This document shows, piece by piece, positions 49,230 to 58,550 of a DNA stretch of 64,000 nucleotides. Origin of the DNA: Tamaricihabitans halophyticus (GTDB lineage Bacteria > Actinomycetota > Actinomycetes > Mycobacteriales > Pseudonocardiaceae); the NCBI RefSeq assembly GCF_004340875.1, contig NZ_SLXQ01000015.1:1-64000 (forward strand), given 5' to 3'. The stretch's first letter is position 1. Each line of letters opens with the position of its first letter. Under the pieces are notes generated by a model. That model was not told where the DNA came from. It worked only from the letters and a program-made list of their open reading frames with translations, and did not search any database. The position numbers and the translations under genes were made by a program.

Positions 49230-52091
49230 ATGGACGATGTGCTTGATCTTCGTGTACTTGGTCCTTTTGAAGTACGCAGGAATGGCAGCGTCGTTCCCAT
49301 CACGGCGGGAATGCAGCGGGCCGTGCTGGCCAGCCTGGTGCTTCGAGACCAGGCCGTCGTACCTGTCCGCACACTTGTCGACGATCTGTGGGGTTCAACG
49401 CCGCCAGAATCGGCGATAGCGACGGTGCGCAACTATGTTCGTCGGCTCAGACGGGTGTTGCCAGCGGGCGTCGTGGAAACCGCCTCGTCCGGCTACCGGT
49501 TGCGGGTCTCGCCGGAGAAGGTGGATTCGCATCGCTTGGTAACGCTTGGCGCGCGGGCCAAGGAGATGGCGAATTCCGATCCGGACGGCGCTGTTGTGGT
49601 CTTTCGGCAAGCCATGGAGCTGTGGCGAGCGACCCCGTTGCTGAACATCGGTGACATTCCGCTGCGCACGTGGCAAGTACCCCGACTCGAGGAGATCTAC
49701 CTCGACATCGTGGAGGAATATCTCGATCTTGAACTGCGTCGTGGCTCCGCACAGCAGGTACTCGCCGACATCACCCGTTTCCACATGGAGTATCCACTGC
49801 GGGAACGGATCGCAGGTCAGTTGATGCTCGCGTTGTATCGGACCGGTCGCACCGCCGAGGCGACCGAGCGGTTCCGTCGGCTCCGGGCTTCCTTCGTCAA
49901 CCGGCTCGGCATCGAGCCAGGCCCCCGGCTCAGCCAGCTGCATCAGGCGATCCTGCGTCAGGATCCCGACCTGGCTGCTCCGGAGCAGGACGGGCCACCC
50001 GCGGACGCCCCCGTCGCGGACCACACCGCGAGCCTGCCGAGTGTGCCGCATGACTTCGTTGGCCGCGGTGCCGTCCTTGGCGAGCTCGACGGCCGGCTCG
50101 AGAGTTTTACCGCCCACCCAACGGATGCGCTGACCTGGGTCATACACGGGCAGGGTGGAGTTGGGAAGTCGACCGTCGCGCTGCACGTGGCGCGCCGCTT
50201 CGCCGATCGTTTCCCGGACGGTTCGCTGTACGTGGACCTCCATGGGTCGACGCCGAGCGCGCGCCCGCTGACCACCATGCAAACGCTCGCTTTGCTCATC
50301 CGTGAGCTGGGCGGCGCCGAAGTCGACCCACGGTGCGCGCCGGAGGAGGTCGCGCGGATGTATCGCGCCCGCTTGCGTGGTAGGCGGGTCTTACTCGTGC
50401 TGGACAATGCGATCAGCTTGGCGCAGATCGCGCCCGCGCTTCCTGAGGAGCTGGGTTGCGCGGCCATCATCACTACCCGGTCGCCGTTTGGCGAGGGGAT
50501 CGAGATGTGCCGGGTCCACTTGTCTGCCATGCCGGAGCACGAGGCCATTGAGCTGTTGGCGCGTACCGCGGGTAAACGCAAGGTCGCTGAGGATCCGGTG
50601 CATGCTGAGCGGCTGGTCACGCTGTGCGGCGGACTTCCACTCGCATTGCGATTGGTGGGCACGCGTGCGGCGTTGCGGCCGCATTGGCCCCTCGAATCCT
50701 GGGTGGGTCTGCTCGCTGACGAGCGGGGACGACTCGACCAGCTGCAACACGAGAGTGTCGACCTGCGGGCGAGTTTGCTTGTCAGCATTGAGAGCCTGCG
50801 CTCGTCCGCTGACGAGCTCGATCAGGCGGCGGTGGCATTGTTTGATCTGGCTGGGGCGATACCGGCGCCGGGAATCACTCCTGCCTTGGTGGCGGGGCTG
50901 ACGGGGTGGTCGCCCGAGTGGGCGGATTCGGCGCTGGTGCGACTGACCGAAACGCATATCATGTTCAGCCCACGTCCTGGCTACTACTCGTTTTACGATC
51001 TGATCGCGCTGCTGGCCAAGGAAGCCGCCGCGGACCGTACTGAAGTGGACCTCGGCGAGCTGGTGTTGGGTGCCTGTCGCTGGTATCTGGCCGCGGCGCG
51101 GCAGGCAGCCGCCGCGATCACCGGTGCCCCCTCGCCCCGGGGGCTTGCGCAATACCATCCTGTTGATGACATAGAGACCCTGCGGTTTTCGTCCGTTGGT
51201 GCCGCGACGCGGTGGTTGAACCACGAGATCGAGCTGATCGTCGCGATATTCCGGCACGGCGCCGGCCTACGGGCCAGCGAAGCGGCATCGTTGCTGGTAC
51301 CGCTGACCCACGCGTTGGCCTTCTATTTCAACATCACCATGCGATGGCGGGAAAGGGACGCCATCGCCACCTGCATGCTCGAGCTGGCTCCCGGAACTGA
51401 TGATGAGCTACTTGAGCCCGTTGCCCTTGCGCAGCTCGTCAACGTCGAGGGGCAGCGCGGCAACCTGACTGAGGCCGCCCGGCTAGCCGAGCGAGCGCGG
51501 GAACTGTTCGTCAACGGCGGTCACGAATCGAACGTGGACTACGTCGGCCTCTTGCTGAACTGGTCGACGGTGCTGTTCCTTTCCGAGCAGGTCGAACAGG
51601 CCACGGCGTTGTGCGAACGGGCAATCGAATCGTCGGCGGAGCACGGGTTCTCCTATCTCACGGCAGCCGCCCTGTGCAATCTGGCCAGCGTCCGCCGGAT
51701 CTACGGGGACACGACACACGCCCTTTCGTTACTCGAGCGTGCGGCAGATATCCATGAAGCCTGCGGGAATCGCTACGGACAAGCGATGACCTACAACGTG
51801 CTGCTCGCAATCCACGGAGAACGTGGCGATCACCGTGCGGTGTTGCGTGATTCCTCCACCGCGCTCAAGTTGTGTGACGAGCTTGGTGACGGCTACTGCA
51901 CCGCCGAGTGTCACGCCCGCACGGCACGGTCACTGGCGGCGCTGCGGCGGCACGAGGAGGCCGACGAACATCTGGCGAGAGCCCACGAGGTCATGGCCGG
52001 CATCAGTGGCAGGGAACGGCTCCGGCTCGAGCCCCTGCTGGACAACATCGAGATTCGTAACAGCTGGCGGGACGGCCTGCGCGGTCAGTGA
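49230..52091 (+). CDS. AfsR/SARP-type regulator (BTAD + NB-ARC ATPase + TPR)
   Basis: A 953-aa regulator. Residues ~1-95 are an OmpR-like winged helix, ~100-245 the BTAD domain, ~275-560 an NB-ARC ATPase with P-loop HGQGGVGKST (near 306-315), 'RVLLVLDNA' as Walker B and 'GGLPLALRLVG', and ~700-950 TPR-type helical repeats. This is the AfsR/SARP large-regulator layout, which activates secondary-metabolite or developmental genes. ATG 49230 is preferred; an in-frame GTG at 49221 sits closer to GAGG. The next gene, a secreted VWA protein, may be a target; no biosynthetic cluster is adjacent. Confidence 0.83.
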   Translation: MDDVLDLRVLGPFEVRRNGSVVPITAGMQRAVLASLVLRDQAVVPVRTLVDDLWGSTPPESAIATVRNYVRRLRRVLPAGVVETASSGYRLRVSPEKVDSHRLVTLGARAKEMANSDPDGAVVVFRQAMELWRATPLLNIGDIPLRTWQVPRLEEIYLDIVEEYLDLELRRGSAQQVLADITRFHMEYPLRERIAGQLMLALYRTGRTAEATERFRRLRASFVNRLGIEPGPRLSQLHQAILRQDPDLAAPEQDGPPADAPVADHTASLPSVPHDFVGRGAVLGELDGRLESFTAHPTDALTWVIHGQGGVGKSTVALHVARRFADRFPDGSLYVDLHGSTPSARPLTTMQTLALLIRELGGAEVDPRCAPEEVARMYRARLRGRRVLLVLDNAISLAQIAPALPEELGCAAIITTRSPFGEGIEMCRVHLSAMPEHEAIELLARTAGKRKVAEDPVHAERLVTLCGGLPLALRLVGTRAALRPHWPLESWVGLLADERGRLDQLQHESVDLRASLLVSIESLRSSADELDQAAVALFDLAGAIPAPGITPALVAGLTGWSPEWADSALVRLTETHIMFSPRPGYYSFYDLIALLAKEAAADRTEVDLGELVLGACRWYLAAARQAAAAITGAPSPRGLAQYHPVDDIETLRFSSVGAATRWLNHEIELIVAIFRHGAGLRASEAASLLVPLTHALAFYFNITMRWRERDAIATCMLELAPGTDDELLEPVALAQLVNVEGQRGNLTEAARLAERARELFVNGGHESNVDYVGLLLNWSTVLFLSEQVEQATALCERAIESSAEHGFSYLTAAALCNLASVRRIYGDTTHALSLLERAADIHEACGNRYGQAMTYNVLLAIHGERGDHRAVLRDSSTALKLCDELGDGYCTAECHARTARSLAALRRHEEADEHLARAHEVMAGISGRERLRLEPLLDNIEIRNSWRDGLRGQ

Positions 52092-52140
52092 GTTAAGGCC
52101 GCTGACCTGCTGGTATGTCGCCGAGATAGCGGCTGGATAG

Positions 52141-52170
52141 CGCGAGAGAGAAAACCGGAACGATCTCGCG
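52141..52170. other. Inverted repeat between the SARP and VWA genes
   Basis: CGCGAGA (52141-52147) and TCTCGCG (52164-52170) are perfect 7-bp arms around 16 nt. Could be a terminator of the SARP gene or an operator of the VWA gene. Confidence 0.3.
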
Positions 52171-52222
52171 AATCATGGCGGTCTGATGCGGGTCATGTTG
52201 ACAACCGCGAATGGAGGCCGCC

Positions 52223-54091
52223 GTGCGAAGTCGGCGTACGAATCGGAGAATGCTCGCGGGCGCGGGCATGTTGTGTGCGGCATTGGCCGTCGGCGCGGCC
52301 GGACCACCCGCGGCTGCCCAGCAGCAGGAGCAGCAACTGGCTCCGGTCATGGTGACCTTGGATGCCTCCGGCTCGATGGCGGACACGCTGCCATCCGGCG
52401 GCACGAAGATGGACGCAGCCAAGAGCGCGCTAACCGGTCTTGTGGACAGCGTGGACGAAACCGCGGAGTTGGGCCTGCAAGTCTACGGTAGCCAGACAGG
52501 GGAGAGCCCCGAGGAAAAGGCCGAGGGGTGTACTGACGTCGTTACGGCGCAGCCCGTAGGTCCGGTCGAGCCGGACACCATCAAACAGGCCGTGAACGAC
52601 GTCGAACCTTCCGGCTACACACCGATCGGCGCGGCGCTTCGGGCGGCGAGCGACGAGCTGCCTTCGGAAGGGCCACGTGCTGTCGTACTGATCTCGGATG
52701 GTCTGGATACCTGCGCGCCACCGGACCCGTGCGAGGTGGCCAGCGAACTCGCGGAGGACGGCGTCGACCTCTCCGTACACGCCGTGGGTTTCCAGGTCGA
52801 CGCCAAGGCACGCGAGCAACTGTCCTGCATCGCCGAATCCACGGGTGGTAGTTATACCGACGCCTCGGACGAGGGGCAGCTGGAAGAGGAACTGCCTGAG
52901 GTGGTCAAGCAGGCACAGCGCACCTACGAGGCGCAGGGAACACCGATCACGGGCACCGAGGACTTCCCCAACGCGCCGTCGATGACCCCGGGCCAACACC
53001 TTGACACCATTGACGCGGGGCAGACCAAGTACTACCGACTCGCCGTACCGGAGAACTACACGGCGCACGTCTCGGCCACGTCGATCATTCCCAACGACGA
53101 GAACAACATGGGGGTTCCCAGGCTCTACACGAGAATATTCGACGAGGCCCGGAAACAGTGCGCCGAGAACTTCGACATCCAGTCCATGTGGCAGCCGCAT
53201 TTGACCTCCACGATGAGCTGGAACCCGCAGGAGGACAGCGGTGACTGCAACCCTGGTGACGAGGTCTACTTCGCGGTCGAGCGAGAGGGGCCCGATGACA
53301 CGAAGCACTGGACGTACGAGCTGGAACTGATGGTGACACTCGAGCCGCCAGTAACCGGGTCGGCTGGTCCCAAGGCGAACTCAACCGATGTTCCTTTCCA
53401 GCAACCGAGCGGTACGGAAAAGCCCGTAACTGGTGGTGGTAGTTTCAACGACGCGACTGAGCTTCCTGGCAGCGGCGTCTATGTGGACGAGATGCGACTG
53501 GGCGAAATGGCCACATACAAGGTCAAACTCGACTGGGGTGAGTCGGTTTCGGCGCAGACCAATGTGGACGGTCGAGGGATCGATGATGTGATCACCGTCG
53601 ACACGACCCTCCGTACTCCGCAGCGGTCGTTGACATCCGAGTCGGTGACACAGCATGTGTACTTGAACGACAACCAGGATTCCGCACAGCCGGCAACGAT
53701 GGCCCGGGTGCTCTACGACAACCGCGCGGAAGGCTACCCATCGCTGGCTGGCTGGCATTACATCACGCTGCAGAGCAGCACGGGTGAGAGCGACGAGTCG
53801 ATGCCGGTGCGGTTGTCCGTCAGCAAGGGCGGTGAGCGCGTCGAGGCGCCCGCGTACGCGAACGCGGAAGGCATGCCAGCCGGTCCCGTCACCAACACGG
53901 AAGACACTCGGAACGACGCCCAGCACGACGTGACGGCCCAAGCACAAACCGAGCAGGTCTCTGGGCCGCCAACCTGGTTCTGGATCCTGATCTCGGCCAT
54001 AGGCGGCGGTGCGCTACTTACTGGCGGCCTGCTACTAGGACGTCAACGCAAACGAAACAGCCGTCGAGCCAACCAGCCGCTCAACTACTGA
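52223..54091 (+). CDS. Secreted, C-terminally anchored VWA-domain protein
   Basis: A 622-aa protein: signal peptide (basic N-terminus, hydrophobic ~10-32, AAA cleavage region), then a von Willebrand A domain (~40-225) with an intact MIDAS (Asp47-x-Ser49-x-Ser51 and the Thr of 'GYTPIG'). A long beta-rich extracellular region (~240-570) follows, and finally a transmembrane segment (~590-612) with a basic tail. GTG 52223 is 5 nt after GGAGG; an ATG at 52211 is just upstream. Likely a metal-dependent adhesion or complex-assembly protein on the cell surface. Sits after the SARP gene and ends at a strong terminator. Confidence 0.78.
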   Translation: MRSRRTNRRMLAGAGMLCAALAVGAAGPPAAAQQQEQQLAPVMVTLDASGSMADTLPSGGTKMDAAKSALTGLVDSVDETAELGLQVYGSQTGESPEEKAEGCTDVVTAQPVGPVEPDTIKQAVNDVEPSGYTPIGAALRAASDELPSEGPRAVVLISDGLDTCAPPDPCEVASELAEDGVDLSVHAVGFQVDAKAREQLSCIAESTGGSYTDASDEGQLEEELPEVVKQAQRTYEAQGTPITGTEDFPNAPSMTPGQHLDTIDAGQTKYYRLAVPENYTAHVSATSIIPNDENNMGVPRLYTRIFDEARKQCAENFDIQSMWQPHLTSTMSWNPQEDSGDCNPGDEVYFAVEREGPDDTKHWTYELELMVTLEPPVTGSAGPKANSTDVPFQQPSGTEKPVTGGGSFNDATELPGSGVYVDEMRLGEMATYKVKLDWGESVSAQTNVDGRGIDDVITVDTTLRTPQRSLTSESVTQHVYLNDNQDSAQPATMARVLYDNRAEGYPSLAGWHYITLQSSTGESDESMPVRLSVSKGGERVEAPAYANAEGMPAGPVTNTEDTRNDAQHDVTAQAQTEQVSGPPTWFWILISAIGGGALLTGGLLLGRQRKRNSRRANQPLNY

Positions 54092-54106
54092 TCGGGCATA
54101 GATCTG

Positions 54107-54150
54107 CCGGGTAACCGCGGCACGCTGGTCGTCGTGCCGCGGTTACCCGG
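54107..54150 (+). terminator. Strong 18-bp stem terminator after the VWA gene
   Basis: CCGGGTAACCGCGGCACG (54107-54124) pairs perfectly with 54133-54150 around an 8-nt loop. It starts 15 nt after the VWA stop codon. No U-tract, as is common in actinobacteria. Confidence 0.85.
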
Positions 54151-54220
54151 CGTATTCCGGAAGAATGCGTGGTGACACTGGGCGGTGTGTCCTGCGCACT
54201 GAAAGATGCTGGAGTCGAAA

Positions 54221-55324
54221 TTGACTAAGATTCATCGAGCCGAAGTAGTCGGATCGCTGTTGCGCTCCGAGGCCCTCAAGGAAGCGCGTCGCGCCGTCGC
54301 GGAGAACGAGATTTCAGCTCGGGAGTTCAAGCGCCGAGAAGACAGGGCGATCGACGACGCCGTCGAAATTCAAGAAAGTGCCGGGCTCGACAACATTACC
54401 GATGGTGAACTTCGTCGAAGCTTTTTCTGTGACCACATCGTGACGGCCCTCGATAGCGTCAGCGAGATCGAAGCTCCGCCGCTCGATCTATTTCACGTCG
54501 TTACTGGCGAACGGGTACGCATGGGTATGCCAGTTACCGTAACGGGCAAGATCGCCGGTAAGCGGATGCTTTCAACTGAAGAATTCAGCTATTTGCGGTC
54601 TCGGAGCACTGTGCCCCTCAAGGCGACATTATCTAGTCCTATTACGCTCAACTATCTCTGGAACCCGGCATATACAACCGAGTACTATTCTGATCCCTAT
54701 GATCTGTTTCGGGACGCGGCGCAGATCTTGCGGAACGAAGCGCTCGAGCTCGCTAGATTGGGATGCGAGTATATTCAAATCGATGCTCCGGAGTTGATCC
54801 AGGTCCTTGCTGACGATGCAAGCTGGCAGCGGTGGCTCCGGCTCGACCTGCAGCCGGAGCGAGTCATTCCAGAAGCTGTCGAGATCATCAACTCCGTTGC
54901 CGAGCCCATCCCCGGCGTAACCTTTGGCCTGCATGTCTGCCGCGCGAATGCGACGAATATGGCGATCGCGTCTGGTGGCTATGGAAACTTTGTCAGCAAA
55001 CTCGTGCCGCGCGCCACGAACTTCAGCAACCTGCTTCTTGAGTACGATGATGAACGGTCGGGCGACTTCGCTCCGCTCGCCGAGATTCCGGATGACAGGA
55101 AGATTGTCCTTGGTCTCGTCTCGACGAAACGCGGCCAGCTGGAAAGTCAGGAGGAGCTCCGAACCCGGATCAATGAGGCGGCCAAGTACACGGGTATCGA
55201 CAGGCTTGCGTTATCGACGCAATGTGGGTTCGCCTCGATGGAAAGCGGTAACGATCTAACGATGGCTCAGCAAGCGAACAAACTGCGCCTCGTCGTCGAT
55301 ACCTCCCGCGAGGTCTGGCCATAG
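54221..55324 (+). CDS. MetE C-terminal-domain-like protein (cobalamin-independent methionine synthase family)
   Basis: A 367-aa single-domain TIM-barrel protein of the UROD/MetE-like family, lacking the MetE N-terminal domain. Candidate zinc ligands match MetE: His238 and Cys240 in 'GLHVCRAN', Glu274 in 'LLLEYDDE' and Cys335 in 'STQCGF'. N-terminal 'HRAEVVGSLLR' is typical of the short, often uncharacterised members. Likely a methyl transfer from a small donor to homocysteine or another thiol. TTG 54221 has GGAG 6 nt upstream; ATG 54206 is the alternative. Base composition and codon choice look less GC-rich than the neighbours, hinting at horizontal transfer. Confidence 0.75.
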   Translation: MTKIHRAEVVGSLLRSEALKEARRAVAENEISAREFKRREDRAIDDAVEIQESAGLDNITDGELRRSFFCDHIVTALDSVSEIEAPPLDLFHVVTGERVRMGMPVTVTGKIAGKRMLSTEEFSYLRSRSTVPLKATLSSPITLNYLWNPAYTTEYYSDPYDLFRDAAQILRNEALELARLGCEYIQIDAPELIQVLADDASWQRWLRLDLQPERVIPEAVEIINSVAEPIPGVTFGLHVCRANATNMAIASGGYGNFVSKLVPRATNFSNLLLEYDDERSGDFAPLAEIPDDRKIVLGLVSTKRGQLESQEELRTRINEAAKYTGIDRLALSTQCGFASMESGNDLTMAQQANKLRLVVDTSREVWP

Positions 55325-55356
55325 ACCATTGTCCAGTCGAACGTGATCCTGCTGGA

Positions 55357-56433
55357 TCAGCCCGCCACCCGCTCGCCGGATACCGTATTGGGGGCAGCCC
55401 TAGCGTCCTCGATATCGGTCCTGGCGATGACCGCACTCAGGCCGCGACGCCCACGGGTTGTAAAGATCATGATGGCGGACACCAGCACGAACACCATGGC
55501 CCACATGCCGCCGAGCGGGACGACCTCGGTGACCAGAATTCCGTAACCGCCGATACCGCCAAGGAAACGCAGTACTCGCGTGACCGGTGTGGTGAAACGA
55601 GGGTTCGTTGGTCGCAGCAGCACGGCGCGTTCCCCGATGGTGGATCCCGTTGCCAACACGACGACGAACTGGATAAGCAGCGGTAGCCAGGTGCTCAGCA
55701 CGGGTTCGACCGGGGACTGCGGCACGCCGAAGGGTTCGCCGGTGCCGATCAGCAGGCCGATCCGCCACAGCAATCCCACTACGGCGCCAGCCAGGAACAG
55801 GAACAGCAGGTCGCAGAGCATCCCGAGGAACCTGCGGCCGGCGGTGACGCGGCCGAGTGCCGGCGAGCCGACCGGGCGCGCGCGGCGGACGACAGCCAGC
55901 GCGATAAGGGAACCAAGGAACGCGCCAGTGGTGTTCGTCAGCAGATCGGAGACATCGAATACCCGATACGCGCACTCGTAGAGGCCCCAGACGCCGGTCA
56001 GCTGCGTCAGTTCGACCACTAAGGACACCGCGAGCCCGGCCGTGGTGGCAATGACCACCCCACGGCGAAACATCGTACGAAGCAGGAAGCCAAGTGGCAT
56101 GAACAGCGCCACATTGAACAGGAACTGCATCACGGCCGGGTTGGTGAGGACAGCTCGTGGTCCGGACACGTCGTACTTGTTGATATCCGCCACGGCCTCG
56201 GCGAGATTCAGCTGAACCCCCGCGCAGGTGTACCCTTCGGACGGCAGCGGAAGCAAGGTATACGACCAGATCGCGATCGCGTAAACACACGTCGAAACCC
56301 AGCCCAGCAGTCGTGCCAGCGAAAGTCTGCCGTGTCGGCGATAGGACACGACGACGATCGGGATGAACAATGCGACCGCCAACGCCATACCGACGAAGAT
56401 CGCGATCAGGCCAGACGCCACTGTGCTAGACAC
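55357..56433 (-). CDS. VanZ-domain membrane protein with C-terminal RDD domain
   Basis: A 358-aa polytopic membrane protein. The N-half (~1-185) is VanZ-like ('WSYTLLPLP', 'FNVALFMPLGFLLR', 'VELTQLTG', 'DVSDLLTNTTGAFLG'). The C-half (~200-320) looks like an RDD membrane domain ('RRFLGMLCDLLFLFLAGAVVG'; partly quoted). VanZ proteins are linked to low-level teicoplanin resistance, though many are of unknown role. GTG 56433. Divergent from the second arsR gene, so it may share its control. Confidence 0.75.
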   Translation of the reverse strand: MSSTVASGLIAIFVGMALAVALFIPIVVVSYRRHGRLSLARLLGWVSTCVYAIAIWSYTLLPLPSEGYTCAGVQLNLAEAVADINKYDVSGPRAVLTNPAVMQFLFNVALFMPLGFLLRTMFRRGVVIATTAGLAVSLVVELTQLTGVWGLYECAYRVFDVSDLLTNTTGAFLGSLIALAVVRRARPVGSPALGRVTAGRRFLGMLCDLLFLFLAGAVVGLLWRIGLLIGTGEPFGVPQSPVEPVLSTWLPLLIQFVVVLATGSTIGERAVLLRPTNPRFTTPVTRVLRFLGGIGGYGILVTEVVPLGGMWAMVFVLVSAIMIFTTRGRRGLSAVIARTDIEDARAAPNTVSGERVAG

Positions 56434-56508
56434 GGCGAGGACCGTAACGCAACAGAGTGGGATCCACTATCTGGGACCGCGTTTTCCCTGAAGAAGGCGA
56501 TCATTCGG

Positions 56509-56550
56509 GCAAGTGTCACCTTGACAGGCAAGTTGACACTTGCGTATAAG
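56509..56550 (+). promoter_or_regulatory. ArsR operator pair and leaderless promoter (copy 2)
   Basis: An imperfect GCAAGT-GTCA-CCTTGA (56509-56524) is followed by the perfect GCAAGT-TGAC-ACTTGC (56528-56543). -35 TTGACA (56521-56526), 18-bp spacer containing the operator, -10 TATAAG (56545-56550). The GTG start is 6 nt beyond. Same architecture and same GCAAGTnnnnACTTGC repeat as at 41566-41581. Confidence 0.7.
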
Positions 56551-56556
56551 TGGTAT

Positions 56557-56850
56557 GTGGACGATGAGGGTGATCTGTTCAAGGCGATTGGTGACGCGAC
56601 GCGACGCGCCATTCTGGACGAACTGGCCGACCAGGATGGTCAGACCTTGTTCGAGATCTGTGGCCGGCTGACTATGAAGCACGGCCTTGCCTCGTCGCGG
56701 CAGGCAATCTCGCAGCATCTTGGGGTGCTCGAGCAGGCAGGCCTTGTGCACACCCGACGGGAGGGCCGCTACAAGTTTCACCATCTCGACACGAGCCCGC
56801 TGCGCGCGATCACCGAACGGTGGCCGGTGGACCAGCCTGACCCGAGCTAG
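56557..56850 (+). CDS. ArsR-family repressor (paralogue 2)
   Basis: A 97-aa ArsR protein with 'GDATRRAILDEL', 'FEICGRLTMKHGL', 'SSRQAISQHLGVLEQAGLV' and 'LDTSPLRAITERWP'. These blocks are nearly the same as in the 41614 protein, so they are recent paralogues. No metal-binding Cys pair is seen. GTG 56557 is fixed by the leaderless promoter. Its end overlaps the convergent amidohydrolase by 4 nt. Unlike paralogue 1 it has no VOC gene behind it; the divergent VanZ-RDD gene is the possible target. Confidence 0.83.
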   Translation: MDDEGDLFKAIGDATRRAILDELADQDGQTLFEICGRLTMKHGLASSRQAISQHLGVLEQAGLVHTRREGRYKFHHLDTSPLRAITERWPVDQPDPS

Positions 56851-58373
56851 TCCTGCTGGGCGGCGGTTTCCGCCTCCGCCAGCATGGCTTCGCGTTCTCG
56901 CGAGGAGATATAACGACCCCGGGACACCACGGCGTCGATCGTGGTCGTATGGCGAATATCCTCGAGCGGGTTCTGGCGCAGGATCAGCAGGTCGGCCAGC
57001 TTTCCAGGGGTCACCGTGCCGGATTGCTCGCCCCAGCCGACACACCGCGCCGCATCCCTGGTTGCCGCCTGCAGCGCGCGCATCGGGGTCAGTCCGGCTT
57101 GGACAAGTAGTGCCAGCTCGTCGTGCATTGAGAAACCGGGAAAAACAAAGGGAATCCAGCAGTCGGTACCGGCGATGATTGGTACGCCCGACCCGGCGGC
57201 CGCGCCGGTCAGGCGTGCCTGCGCCGCGACGTACTCGCGCATCCGCGCGTTCTGCTCAGGAGGTCGGTTCAACCTGGCACGCGCGTTGGCCAGCCACTGT
57301 TCCCGCATGGTCGGTTGGATATAGCGCTCAAGTAGATCGAGCAGTCTGGAATCGGCGAGAAGGTCCTCGCCGGGCAACCTGGCCGTCCGTTCCACGCCCA
57401 ACGTGGGCGAGTACCAGGTGCCGTGCCGGCGCATCAGCGCGAACAGCTCTTCGGCTTGCCGTCGATCGTGCCGCCGCACCGAGTCCATCTCCAACTGGCC
57501 CATGGTCTCGGCCCATTCCCCGGCCCTGTCCGGATCGGCGAACACCTCGCGCAACCGGCGATAGCGGTCTTCCCTGTCGGTTGCGGTGGACAGGTAGATT
57601 CCGTACTGGTGCTCGAGCGTGTGCTGGCCCGACCGAATCGCGTCCTGAGCCGTCACCTGCGCGGGAATATGGCCGGCGAACCAGATGTCCAGCCGGGCGG
57701 CTTCCGTTGCGATAGCGTCATAGACGTCCGGCGCGAGATACGAGTAGACCTTGACGAAATCGGCCCCCATCTCGTGCGCGCGCTGGACCGCGGCCCGGCC
57801 TTCGGTCGGCGTCCCAGCTTCGATCACACCAGCGCCAGTATCGCCGCCACCCCACGCCGAGTGGGGGCCATCGACGAGCTCGCTTGCCAGCACCATCCGC
57901 GGTCCGGGAACCTGTCCACTGTTCAACAGCTCACGGACTTCTTCCATACCGGGCGGGCCGACCATCTCCCGGACACCCGTCACACCGTTCGCGAGGTGCA
58001 AGGGTGCGAAGGTGTCGAGCAGCCATCCGCCATGCGTATGCGTATCCCAGAGCCCCGGCAGGACGTACTTACCGTGTACATCGACGACGGTCACTCCGTC
58101 GGGAAGATCCCGCAATGGGTACCGGCCGACGGCCACGATCCGATCACCCGCGAGTACCACGGTGGTATCCGGCCACGGTGCCGCTCCGGTGCCATCGAGC
58201 ACCGTGCCGTTCGCCAATACGGTGACCTGGCCACCTCGGTCGAGCTCGGGGTCGACGCGAGCACCGGCGCCGGTTGTCGCCATCGCGGAATCAACGGACG
58301 CGGTGATACCGACGCCGGCCGCAACCCCGACGCCGCGGCCGAGCCAACTCAGCACCTGTCTCCGGGAAGCCAT
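56847..58373 (-). CDS. Exported amidohydrolase-family metal hydrolase
   Basis: A 508-aa amidohydrolase. The N-terminus 'ASRRQVLSWLGRG' with a following hydrophobic stretch is Tat-signal-like. Metal and catalytic residues are visible: His112 and His114 ('DTHTHGG'), Lys208 ('VKVY', likely carboxylated), His235 ('AGHIPA'), His255 ('LEHQYG') and Asp404 ('GTDCW'). This pattern fits prolidase/imidazolonepropionase-like binuclear hydrolases acting on amides or dipeptides. Substrate unknown. Convergent with the second arsR gene. Confidence 0.8.
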   Translation of the reverse strand: MASRRQVLSWLGRGVGVAAGVGITASVDSAMATTGAGARVDPELDRGGQVTVLANGTVLDGTGAAPWPDTTVVLAGDRIVAVGRYPLRDLPDGVTVVDVHGKYVLPGLWDTHTHGGWLLDTFAPLHLANGVTGVREMVGPPGMEEVRELLNSGQVPGPRMVLASELVDGPHSAWGGGDTGAGVIEAGTPTEGRAAVQRAHEMGADFVKVYSYLAPDVYDAIATEAARLDIWFAGHIPAQVTAQDAIRSGQHTLEHQYGIYLSTATDREDRYRRLREVFADPDRAGEWAETMGQLEMDSVRRHDRRQAEELFALMRRHGTWYSPTLGVERTARLPGEDLLADSRLLDLLERYIQPTMREQWLANARARLNRPPEQNARMREYVAAQARLTGAAAGSGVPIIAGTDCWIPFVFPGFSMHDELALLVQAGLTPMRALQAATRDAARCVGWGEQSGTVTPGKLADLLILRQNPLEDIRHTTTIDAVVSRGRYISSREREAMLAEAETAAQQD

Positions 58374-58550
58374 ACCGCACGATACCGCCCGAGAACAGTC
58401 AGCTGATCGGTTGCCGTGCGGTAGCGGCGCCCCTGTCGTGGATAGTCCATATGGTCTAATCCCTCAGGTGTTCAACTCGCTGGGCAGGATCGACATGGTC
58501 GCCGCGACGATGCCTGGCCCGGTTGCGCCCCGGCAGGGGATGGCGGTTCG

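Noticed and set aside
58374-58550. CCATATGG palindrome as an operator before the DUF218 gene
   Set aside because: An 8-bp palindrome alone in a 177-bp gap is weak, with no matching promoter spacing.
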